Positions 5,502 through 10,735 of a stretch of 10,735 nt of DNA are shown here, piece by piece. The stretch comes from UBA9337 sp038331135. Lineage in GTDB: Bacteria; Patescibacteriota; Minisyncoccia; Moranbacterales; UBA9337. Below the pieces are notes generated by a model. It was not told the DNA's origin, did no database searches, and saw only the letters and a program-made list of their open reading frames with translations. The position numbers and the translations under genes are program-made. The DNA lies in contig JBBQOS010000033.1 of NCBI GenBank assembly GCA_038331135.1, positions 1-10,735 of the forward strand, given 5' to 3'. Each line of letters opens with the position of its first letter. Position 1 is the stretch's first letter.

Positions 5502-6986
5502 ATGAATCAACCAATCTTGCAAAAACTACGAAATTGGCGAAGCGAAGTAGCTCAACTTGAGGGAGCGGTTCCTTACCGTGTTTTCCCCAATAAAGTTTTA
5601 GAAGATATCGCCAGACTAAAACCAACATCAAAAGAAGACTTGCTAGCCATTAAGGGAATTCGCGAAAAAAAATTTGAAAAATATGGGCAAACGGTCTTGG
5701 CCATTATAAATGAATCTACTAGCCCTGAAATGAAAAAAGGAGATCCTAAAAAAGTTCGTGATAAATATCAAGTTTATAGTGTGAGCGGGTATCTGGATTT
5801 TTTAAATGCAAATATCTCCAGAGAAATTTTTACTATTAGGGGCGAAATTTCAAGCGTTTCGATTAAAGGACAAATTTATTTTTCAATTAAAGATAAAGAA
5901 GATGGAAGTTTGCTTAATTGCATAATGTGGAATAATGTTTACCAAATGTGTGGTATAGAAGTAGTGGAAGGTATGGAAGTGATTATTTGTGGAGTGGCTG
6001 AAGTTTATAAACCTTATGGAAAATTAACTTTTAAAGTAGGAACAATTCAATTAGTAGGTGAGGGAGCACTTAAAAAAGCCTATGATAAATTAAAAGAAAA
6101 ATTGGAAGCAGATGGACTCTTTGACGAATCTAAAAAAAGAGCTATTCCGCAATTTCCCAATAAAATCGGACTTATCACATCTAGGGATGGAGCGGTAATT
6201 AATGATTTTATGAGTAATGTCGGAAGATTCGGCTACAATATTTCATTTATGGATTCAAGAGTCGAAGGAATTGGGGCAACTAACGATTTGCTGAAAGCTG
6301 TAAAATATTTTTCCAATAAAGATATTGATGTACTGGTAATAATCCGTGGAGGAGGTAGTCTAGAGAGCTTGCAAGCTTTTAACAACGAAATGTTAGTTCG
6401 TAAAATAGCTGAATTAAAATTTCCTGTGATTTGTGGGATAGGACATGATAAAGATGTGCCCTTGCTCTCGTATGTCGCAGATAAGTCAGTTTCTACGCCT
6501 ACGGCCGTAGCACAAACGTTAAATAAATCTTGGGAGCAAGCTTTGGAAAGAGCAAATCTTTATGAAAAAACAATCATTTTAAAATATGAAAACTGTTTAA
6601 AGGATACTAACTACAGTTTAAATAATTTATCAGCAAGTTTGATTAATTTTTATCAATTTATTTTTGAAAGGTTTGATGGCTATAGCAAAGAAATTAAAAA
6701 TAATATTTCAAATATGAATCAAATTATCAGACACGAGAAATATAAAATTAAAAAAATTGGGGAATTAATCAATGCTGGATTTAGAAGCCTTAAGCGAAGA
6801 GCGGAAATGGAACTGGATAATTTTGAAAAAGTAATCAATCAAAATAATCCCGAGCGCCAATTAAAATTGGGCTATAGCATCGTCACACTAAGGGAAAAAG
6901 TAGTAAGATCAATAACGCAGGTAAAGCGAGGCGATTTATTATCAAGCAAGTTTGGAGATGGAAGCATAGAATCGGAGGTAAAATAA
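5502..6986 (+). CDS. xseA: Exodeoxyribonuclease VII large subunit with N-terminal HRDC domain
   Basis: Catalytic subunit of exonuclease VII, which degrades single-stranded DNA to oligonucleotides with XseB. From ATG 5502 it has 494 residues, about 40-90 more than usual. Residues 3-71 are an HRDC domain (VPYRVFPNKVLEDIARLKP..., LLAIKGI.EKKFEKYG), otherwise typical of RecQ helicases and RNase D and not part of standard XseA. A linker (72-89) leads to the OB-fold nucleic-acid domain (about 90-187). The catalytic core follows: KIGLITSRDGAVIND (221-235), RGGGSLE (282-288), GIGHDKD (312-318, usually GIGHETD) and STPTAVA (331-337). A helical coiled-coil region (about 345-460) and the conserved end NPERQLKLGYSIV complete it. 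GTG 5493 would add three residues; ATG 5502 is preferred, though neither has a Shine-Dalgarno. It lies between the ATPase and xseB. Confidence 0.93.
   Translation: MNQPILQKLRNWRSEVAQLEGAVPYRVFPNKVLEDIARLKPTSKEDLLAIKGIREKKFEKYGQTVLAIINESTSPEMKKGDPKKVRDKYQVYSVSGYLDFLNANISREIFTIRGEISSVSIKGQIYFSIKDKEDGSLLNCIMWNNVYQMCGIEVVEGMEVIICGVAEVYKPYGKLTFKVGTIQLVGEGALKKAYDKLKEKLEADGLFDESKKRAIPQFPNKIGLITSRDGAVINDFMSNVGRFGYNISFMDSRVEGIGATNDLLKAVKYFSNKDIDVLVIIRGGGSLESLQAFNNEMLVRKIAELKFPVICGIGHDKDVPLLSYVADKSVSTPTAVAQTLNKSWEQALERANLYEKTIILKYENCLKDTNYSLNNLSASLINFYQFIFERFDGYSKEIKNNISNMNQIIRHEKYKIKKIGELINAGFRSLKRRAEMELDNFEKVINQNNPERQLKLGYSIVTLREKVVRSITQVKRGDLLSSKFGDGSIESEVK
6498..6510. repeat. Second copy of the 13-mer CCTACGGCCGTAG, inside xseA
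   Basis: It contains the 12-bp palindrome CTACGGCCGTAG (6499-6510) and encodes the Pro-Thr-Ala-Val part of the conserved XseA STPTA motif. It matches 2618-2630 exactly. A GC-rich 13-mer occurring twice in AT-rich DNA is unexpected by chance. Confidence 0.45.
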
Positions 6987-7019
6987 TTTTTAATAATAAA
7001 CAAACTAAATTTAAGCAAT

Positions 7020-7226
7020 ATGGAAAAAATAAATTTATCAGAGTCTTTAAAAAAATTAGAGGCAATAACGACATGGTTTGACAGTCAGCAGGAAGTTGAT
7101 GTAGAAAAGGGATTAGAAAAAGTAAAGGAAGGGGTAATCTTGATTAAAGCTAGCCGAAATAGATTAAAGGAAGTAGCCAATGAATTTGAAGATGTTAAAA
7201 AAGCGCTGGAAAGCGAGGGTGAGTAA
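7020..7226 (+). CDS. xseB: Exodeoxyribonuclease VII small subunit
   Basis: A 68-residue, highly charged, wholly helical protein with the XseB pattern: SLKKLEAITTWFDS (first helix), DVEKGLEKVKEGVILIKASRNRLKEV (second helix, corresponding to the EEGM.L...C...L region) and an acidic end FEDVKKALESEGE. Length is normal for the family (about 60-80 residues). It forms the multi-subunit complex with XseA that is required for ssDNA exonuclease activity and keeps the large subunit in check. It starts 33 nt after xseA and is surely co-transcribed with it. No Shine-Dalgarno is visible before ATG 7020. Only a weak A/T-only hairpin follows, so termination is uncertain. Confidence 0.92.
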   Translation: MEKINLSESLKKLEAITTWFDSQQEVDVEKGLEKVKEGVILIKASRNRLKEVANEFEDVKKALESEGE

Positions 7227-7242
7227 ATATTTGGCAATATCA

Positions 7243-7261
7243 AAATTATAATTTATAATTT
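7243..7261 (+). terminator. Weak A/T-only hairpin after xseB
   Basis: AAATTATA (7243-7250) pairs with TATAATTT (7254-7261) around a 3-nt loop, and TTTTT follows at 7270-7274. With no G-C pairs the stem is weak. It is the only candidate terminator for the ATPase-xseAB operon. Confidence 0.25.
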
Positions 7262-7276
7262 CAAATTAATTTTTAT

Positions 7277-7305
7277 TTGACTGATGCATACTGAAGTGTT
7301 AATCT
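7277..7305 (+). promoter_or_regulatory. Promoter of the small membrane protein gene
   Basis: TTGACT (7277-7282), a 17-bp spacer and TAATCT (7300-7305), with an extended -10 TG at 7297-7298. The predicted start near 7312 leaves a leader of about 50 nt ending in a GGAGG ribosome-binding site. Confidence 0.55.
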
Positions 7306-7361
7306 TTTAAAAGTTCCTCGGGGTAACTAATTTTAAATTTATTGTTAATGGGAGGATTTAA

Positions 7362-7547
7362 ATGCTTCTTGTAGAAATGAAAATTTTTGCTATAATTTTA
7401 TTTTTATTTTTAGGTTACATATTTTGTGGAGTTAGGAGATTTTTTATTGTCGAAAAGAACAATCCAATAGACGGGAAGAAGTTCACTATCAGATTAGGTT
7501 CACTGAGTCTAGTGATATTTCTTGTCGTTTGCTTGTTGGTAAAGTAA
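7362..7547 (+). CDS. Small two-pass membrane protein, function unknown
   Basis: A 61-residue protein I do not recognise. Hydrophobic segments at about residues 8-24 (IFAIILFLFLGYIFCGV) and 46-60 (GSLSLVIFLVVCLLV) flank a basic, soluble middle (RRFFIVEKNNPIDGKKFTIR). The start is well supported: GGAGG at 7351-7355 sits 6 nt before ATG 7362, one of only two clear Shine-Dalgarno sites in the window, and a good promoter lies at 7277-7305. It is monocistronic, between xseB and the 3D-domain gene. The reverse strand over the same region has an open frame, but it lacks such signals. Confidence 0.6.
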   Translation: MLLVEMKIFAIILFLFLGYIFCGVRRFFIVEKNNPIDGKKFTIRLGSLSLVIFLVVCLLVK

Positions 7548-7803
7548 TGTGAGATTAACCTAATCCATTTGTTGCTCCTGCGGAAATATATTGGTGCCCG
7601 ATCAGAGCTAACAGTAGGATTAATATAGCACACAATCAGTAGTCTAAGGATTTTGCTGTTTGTAGTAAGCTTCATTAGTGGAATAAAAAATTTAATAATC
7701 ACAAATCTTTTGAGTTTTTAAATATAACCAAGAAAAAGTAATCTAATATTTTTTTAAAATAAAATTATTTTTTTTCGTATATAAAAGACGTATTTGTTTT
7801 TTT
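7548..7803. other. Gene-free stretch upstream of the 3D-domain gene
   Basis: Between the small membrane protein and the 3D-gene promoter I see no supportable gene, RNA or mobile element. The first part (to about 7690) is of mixed composition and could be a decayed gene, since short frames without starts occur there. The rest is very AT-rich with T-runs. No terminator for the preceding gene is obvious. Confidence 0.4.
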
Positions 7804-7813
7804 ATGTTATGAT
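7804..7813 (+). promoter_or_regulatory. Extended -10 promoter of the 3D-domain gene
   Basis: ATGTTATGAT has an extended -10 TG (7805-7806) and a TATGAT hexamer (7808-7813). The -35 position holds AAGACG, a poor match. The predicted transcription start is A7820, the first base of a 12-nt segment complementary to the 3' UTR. Confidence 0.5.
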
Positions 7814-7819
7814 GATTAA

Positions 7820-7831
7820 AGTACCAATAAA
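7820..7831 (+). repeat. Left arm of a 12-bp inverted repeat flanking the 3D gene
   Basis: AGTACCAATAAA is the exact reverse complement of TTTATTGGTACT at 8411-8422. It falls at the predicted 5' end of the mRNA. Just downstream, AAAAAC (7830-7835 region) can pair with GTTTTT before the ATG at 7862, a weak leader hairpin. Confidence 0.5.
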
Positions 7832-7891
7832 AAACCGCCCCCTGAATAAGGACGTTTTTTTATGTCCGTAAACCAAAGAGGAGAAGTTGTT

Positions 7892-8392
7892 TTGAAAAAA
7901 GTATCAATTTTTTTGACAGTATTCTTTCTGTTATTTGGCAGTTCCATGGGTTTAGCTTATGCTAAAAAAAGTAACAGCTCTTCGGAAAGTTTCAATATTT
8001 CCAAGGATAAAAAGAATACCCCACCAAAGAAAAAGATTGCTCGCTCAAATGCAATCAGGGTTCTGGCCACGGCTTATTACACGCCAGTTAAGGGTCAGAA
8101 AAACTACGCTACTAAAAGTTTTCGTGGTGACATGAAAATGAATGGTGGCGGAAAAACTAGCTCGGGAGAAACTCCCGAAGAAGGCATGATCGCGACTGAT
8201 CCAAAAGTTATTCCCACCGGAACAGAAGTATACATTCCTGAATTGGAATTATACGCAGTCGCAGAAGACATCGGTGGTGATATCAAAGGAAAACGAATTG
8301 ATGTATTTACTGGAACTGGAGAGCTTGCGCTTGCGCAAGCTATCAACATCGGCAGAAGGGTTGTTACTGTGGTGATCATCAAGAGAGCCTAG
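7892..8392 (+). CDS. Secreted 3D-domain protein
   Basis: From TTG 7892 the protein has 166 residues. I prefer this start to ATG 7862 because AGAGGAG (7877-7883) lies 8 nt before it, and it begins directly with a signal peptide (MKKVSIFLTVFFLLFG...GLAYA, likely cut after residue 24). A Ser/Lys-rich linker (25-53) leads to the 3D domain (about 56-165), named for three conserved aspartates: D103 in ATDPKVIPTG, D126 in AEDIGG and D137 in RIDVF, with the usual ending RRVVTVVII. The domain has the double-psi beta-barrel fold of MltA-type lytic transglycosylases and occurs in Firmicute cell-wall proteins such as YabE and YocH, so a role in peptidoglycan turnover outside the membrane is likely. No other domain is present. 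The gene looks richer in GC than its neighbours, ends in TAG, and has its own promoter and terminator. Confidence 0.87.
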   Translation: MKKVSIFLTVFFLLFGSSMGLAYAKKSNSSSESFNISKDKKNTPPKKKIARSNAIRVLATAYYTPVKGQKNYATKSFRGDMKMNGGGKTSSGETPEEGMIATDPKVIPTGTEVYIPELELYAVAEDIGGDIKGKRIDVFTGTGELALAQAINIGRRVVTVVIIKRA

Positions 8393-8410
8393 TAACTTTC
8401 TTAAATTTGG

Positions 8411-8422
8411 TTTATTGGTACT
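8411..8422 (+). repeat. Right arm of the 12-bp inverted repeat flanking the 3D gene
   Basis: TTTATTGGTACT starts 19 nt after the stop codon and 9 nt before the terminator stem. It is the exact reverse complement of 7820-7831, the predicted 5' end of the same transcript. Confidence 0.5.
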
Positions 8423-8430
8423 GTACGACG

Positions 8431-8465
8431 GGGGTTCGACGAGAATTCGTCAACCCCTTTTTTTT
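8431..8465 (+). terminator. Rho-independent terminator of the 3D-domain gene
   Basis: GGGGTT (8431-8436), a bulged C, GACGA (8438-8442), the loop GAAT, then TCGTC (8447-8451) and AACCCC (8452-8457), followed by eight Ts (8458-8465). It is the strongest terminator in the window. Confidence 0.93.
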
Positions 8466-8475
8466 ATGTTAGAAT
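8466..8475 (+). promoter_or_regulatory. Extended -10 promoter of the ABC exporter gene
   Basis: ATGTTAGAAT starts right after the T-tract of the preceding terminator: TG at 8467-8468, TAGAAT at 8470-8475. A partial -35 (TCGTCA, 8447-8452) would lie inside the terminator stem at 17-bp spacing. The ATG at 8507 follows after 31 nt. Confidence 0.45.
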
Positions 8476-8506
8476 CAAAAAGTTAAAATGATAATTTTTG
8501 TAAAGT

Positions 8507-10240
8507 ATGTTTAGAAAAAATGATTTTGCACCACTGATAAAGTATCTAAAGCCCTATAAAAAAGATTTCTATATAGCGGTAATTTTTGTAATTTTGGAAA
8601 ATAGTACTTATTTGGTACTGCCATTGGTTTATAGTCGTATAGTGGACATAGCCACCAGCGGAGGATTTTTTGAAAAATCAGTTTATTGGTTGCTTATACT
8701 ATGGGCGATTTTACAAATTGGCGGCGGTCTGCTAATGCGAGTGCGAACTATTTTATCTAATAAATTAGGGTATAGAGTTTCGGCAGATTTGATCAACACT
8801 TCAATTTCGCATTTGATTAAATTACCGATGACTTTTCATAAGAAGAAGAAAATCGGAGAAATAATTCAGAAATTTTCTCGAGCAGATGGGTATCTTTATA
8901 GTTTAGTGGATTATGCCTTGTTTGGCATTATCCCATATCTAATTACTTCTTTTTTGGCTTTTGTCGTTATCATTTGGATAAACTGGTTACTAGCGCTTAT
9001 CTTTATAGTTTTTATTTCATTGTTTGTAGTTGTAACAATCAAACGAACTAATCCTATAATTATTTTTCAAAGAAAAATAAATAAGTTTTTTGAAAAATAT
9101 TATGGGAATGTTTTTGATCGTACTCCAAATATCATCAATATTAAATCTAATTCTCAAGAAGATTTCGAGATTAATAAAAATTTTGAAACTATGCAAAATG
9201 GATTAGCGCTTAGCCAGCGACAAGTTATTGCTTGGATGAACTTATATTTTTGGCAGAATCTGATTTCAACAATCTCAGTTATTTCTTTATTTGCATCGGG
9301 AATCTATCTAGTGAGTATCAATAAGATTACATTGGGGCAATTTGTGATGTTAATTGCTTACATTAATTTTGCATCTAATGCTATTAACATGTTGGGTGGC
9401 CACTATAAAAAGTTACAAGAAGGAATAGCTACTGTTAAGAGGTCCGAAAAAATATTTAATGAAATTCCTGAGCACTATGAAGTCAATAATCCAATTAGGC
9501 TAAAAAATCCTAGGGGAGATATTGAATTTAAAAATGTTAGTTTTTCCTATGAGGATGAAGTGATTTTGGATGGTATAAATTTTAAAATACCAGCGGGAAA
9601 AATGGTCGCTATTGTGGGCAAAAGTGGCGAAGGAAAATCAACTTTAGTAGATTTAATCTCGCTTTACAATATCCCCCAAAAAGGAAAAATTTTATTTGAT
9701 GGTATTGATACTCGGGAAATAAAGTTAAAAGATTTACGCGATAATATCGCTATCGTTCCTCAGGAAATAGATTTGTTTAACGATAGTATCAGGAATAATA
9801 TTGCTTATGCAAAATTGGGCGCTACAAAAGAAGAAATTACAGAAGCCTCTCAATGGGCTAATTGTCATGAATTTATCGATAAATTTCCTAAAAAATATGA
9901 GCAGATAGTGGGAGAAAAAGGTGTGCGACTTTCAACTGGACAAAAGCAACGCGTGGCCATTGCCAGGGCAATTCTTCGAAATCCAAAGGTTTTAATTTTG
10001 GATGAAGCTACTAGTGCATTGGATAGCGAGTCGGAAAAATTAGTTCAAGACGCTTTAGAAAAAGTTATGAAAAATAGAACTACTTTTGTAATTGCTCATC
10101 GCTTAAGCACTATTGCTAAAGCCGATTTAATCTTGGTAATTGAAAAAGGGGAAATAGTAGAATCTGGTGACCATCGAGAGCTTATGAATCGTGGTGGGGT
10201 GTATAAAAAATTAAGTGAATTGCAAAATATTCAAGTTTAA
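8507..10240 (+). CDS. ABC exporter half-transporter (MsbA/ABCB-type, TMD-NBD fusion)
   Basis: A 577-residue half-transporter of normal length, with an N-terminal membrane domain fused to an ATPase domain; it should work as a dimer in the cytoplasmic membrane. Six membrane segments are visible at about residues 20-42, 57-75, 127-147, 151-173, 243-265 and 275-295. The ATPase domain (about 335-570) has Walker A GKSGEGKST (371-379, K377), a Q-loop in IVPQE, signature LSTGQ (475-479, a common variant of LSGGQ), Walker B ending D499 with catalytic E500, D-loop SALD and switch H531 in IAHRLST. All catalytic residues are present. The substrate cannot be told from sequence: lipids, peptides and drugs are all handled by this group. 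There is no partner ABC gene next to it, so a homodimer is likely. ATG 8507 has no Shine-Dalgarno. Confidence 0.93.
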   Translation: MFRKNDFAPLIKYLKPYKKDFYIAVIFVILENSTYLVLPLVYSRIVDIATSGGFFEKSVYWLLILWAILQIGGGLLMRVRTILSNKLGYRVSADLINTSISHLIKLPMTFHKKKKIGEIIQKFSRADGYLYSLVDYALFGIIPYLITSFLAFVVIIWINWLLALIFIVFISLFVVVTIKRTNPIIIFQRKINKFFEKYYGNVFDRTPNIINIKSNSQEDFEINKNFETMQNGLALSQRQVIAWMNLYFWQNLISTISVISLFASGIYLVSINKITLGQFVMLIAYINFASNAINMLGGHYKKLQEGIATVKRSEKIFNEIPEHYEVNNPIRLKNPRGDIEFKNVSFSYEDEVILDGINFKIPAGKMVAIVGKSGEGKSTLVDLISLYNIPQKGKILFDGIDTREIKLKDLRDNIAIVPQEIDLFNDSIRNNIAYAKLGATKEEITEASQWANCHEFIDKFPKKYEQIVGEKGVRLSTGQKQRVAIARAILRNPKVLILDEATSALDSESEKLVQDALEKVMKNRTTFVIAHRLSTIAKADLILVIEKGEIVESGDHRELMNRGGVYKKLSELQNIQV

Positions 10241-10244
10241 AAAC

Positions 10245-10322
10245 ATACAGCCACAGAAAATAACCCAGTTTCCAAAGACTACTAAAGAACTGGTAAAAAT
10301 AGCTGTGTACAAAGGTGTTTTT
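10245..10322 (+). terminator. Nested inverted repeats after the ABC gene, possible terminator
   Basis: An outer stem ATACAGC (10245-10251) with GCTGTGT (10302-10308) encloses an inner stem CCAGTT (10265-10270) with AACTGG (10288-10293), and TTTTT follows at 10318-10322. The loops are large, so this is not a classic terminator; a structured 3' UTR is equally possible. Confidence 0.35.
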
Positions 10323-10436
10323 ATTTTGTATAATGTATTATGTTGGGGGTTTATGTGGGTTTATTCTAAGATATGATAGGGGGCATAATCAATAAAAAAT
10401 TAATCGAGTAACAATCTAAATTTTATAAAATAAACA

Positions 10437-10735
10437 ATGTTTAAAATAAATAGTTTAATAAAAAAAATAAGCCTCAATACAGGAATATTTTTAATTTCAG
10501 GTTTAACTGTTTTTGTTTTTTTAACTTCTCTGGCAAACGCGCAAGAAGGCAACTTTGATAAGTATGTTTTTGTGTTTGTCCGGGAAGGTTGCAGTGCTTG
10601 TGCTAGAGAGGAAGCTTTTTTGAAAACTATTAAAGATTCAGCTGTAAAAGTTACTCTACTGGATATTGGAGAAGAAAAGAATTATACCATTTTTTTAAAA
10701 ATAGTTGAAAAAAATAAATTATCCAAAGTGACACC
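10437..10735 (+). CDS. Membrane-anchored or secreted thioredoxin-fold protein (partial, 3' end cut)
   Basis: The first 100 residues are visible; the gene runs off the window. A basic N-terminus and hydrophobic segment (about residues 14-33, ending TSLANAQ) form a signal peptide or anchor. A thioredoxin-like fold follows: the strand YVFVFVRE, then the redox motif GCSAC with C52 and C55, a helix (AREEAFLKTIK), a second strand VTLLDIG, and after a helix the segment KVTP, whose proline (residue 100) fits the cis-Pro of the thioredoxin family. It should act in thiol-disulfide exchange outside the cytoplasm. Similar N-terminal modules are sometimes fused to CcdA/DsbD-like membrane domains, which the missing part could contain (inference). 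ATG 10437 has no Shine-Dalgarno. Confidence 0.75.
   Translation, partial: MFKINSLIKKISLNTGIFLISGLTVFVFLTSLANAQEGNFDKYVFVFVREGCSACAREEAFLKTIKDSAVKVTLLDIGEEKNYTIFLKIVEKNKLSKVT

Noticed and set aside
7388..7396. Extended -10 TGCTATAAT inside the small membrane protein gene
   Set aside because: It lies within the coding sequence just after the start, lacks a clear -35, and the gene already has a better promoter upstream. Likely chance in AT-rich DNA.
7415..7702. 95-residue open frame on the minus strand
   Set aside because: It overlaps the small membrane protein gene on the plus strand, which has a promoter and Shine-Dalgarno. The minus-strand frame has neither and shows no recognisable domain.
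7832..7861. Riboswitch-like leader before the 3D-domain gene
   Set aside because: Only a weak A-T stem with two mismatches can be drawn, and it matches no riboswitch consensus I know.
7820..8422. Transposon or MITE with 12-bp terminal inverted repeats
   Set aside because: There is no target-site duplication and no transposase, and the arms coincide with the predicted transcript ends. The RNA pairing explanation fits better, though the mobile explanation is not excluded.
10306..10334. TATAAT at 10329-10334 as a promoter for the last gene
   Set aside because: The hexamer is perfect, but the -35 (TGTACA at 10306-10311) is poor, there is no extended -10 TG, and the distance to the ATG is about 100 nt. 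It is possible but not supportable.
1..10735. tRNA, rRNA, CRISPR array, insertion sequence, or defence or toxin-antitoxin system
   Set aside because: I looked for these by eye on both strands and found no regular repeat-spacer pattern, transposase, tRNA-like cloverleaf or known defence gene.

Overview
The window is AT-rich, and every supported gene lies on the + strand. Genes are compact, TAA is the usual stop, and TGA and TAG also act as stops (1347-1349 and 8390-8392), so there is no sign of a recoded genetic code. Most starts have no Shine-Dalgarno sequence. Instead there is a run of short AT-rich leaders behind extended -10 promoters. Tandem small YggT proteins, a DUF5670-type protein, a DUF5665-type protein, a variant cupin and a domain-fused XseA together suggest an uncultivated low-GC bacterium, most likely of the Patescibacteria (Candidate Phyla Radiation). 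That placement is inference; no rRNA or marker gene is present.

Layout. 2-148: the C-terminal end of an unrecognised basic protein. 149-464: a regulatory stretch with a 12-bp tandem repeat, a near-consensus promoter and a leader of about 150 nt. 465-1349: a three-gene operon of small membrane proteins (YggT, YggT, DUF5670-like), closed by a strong terminator. 1528-1803: a DUF5665-like single-pass membrane protein. 1988-2386: a cupin with its own promoter and terminator. 2430-2790: a gene-free stretch with two perfect 20-bp palindromes, an inverted repeat over the next promoter and a tandemly duplicated start codon region. 2791-7226: an apparent operon of a P2-type cation ATPase, exonuclease VII large subunit (xseA, with an added N-terminal HRDC domain) and small subunit (xseB). 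7362-7547: a small membrane protein of unknown function with its own promoter and a good Shine-Dalgarno. 7892-8392: a secreted 3D-domain protein, monocistronic, with a strong terminator. 8507-10240: an ABC exporter half-transporter. 10437-end: the start of a membrane-anchored or secreted thioredoxin-fold protein with a CxxC motif.

How the genes relate. Most encode envelope functions: small membrane proteins, ion pump, exporter, cell-wall-type 3D protein and extracytoplasmic thiol chemistry. The exonuclease VII pair is the one DNA-metabolism unit and sits behind the ion pump with only 17 nt between them. I see no defence system, mobile element, CRISPR array, tRNA or rRNA. The most unusual items are the HRDC-XseA fusion, the palindromes upstream of the ATPase (one sharing a 13-mer with the conserved xseA STPTA region), the duplicated ATPase start, and a 12-nt perfect complementarity between the predicted 5' end and the 3' UTR of the 3D-gene transcript.
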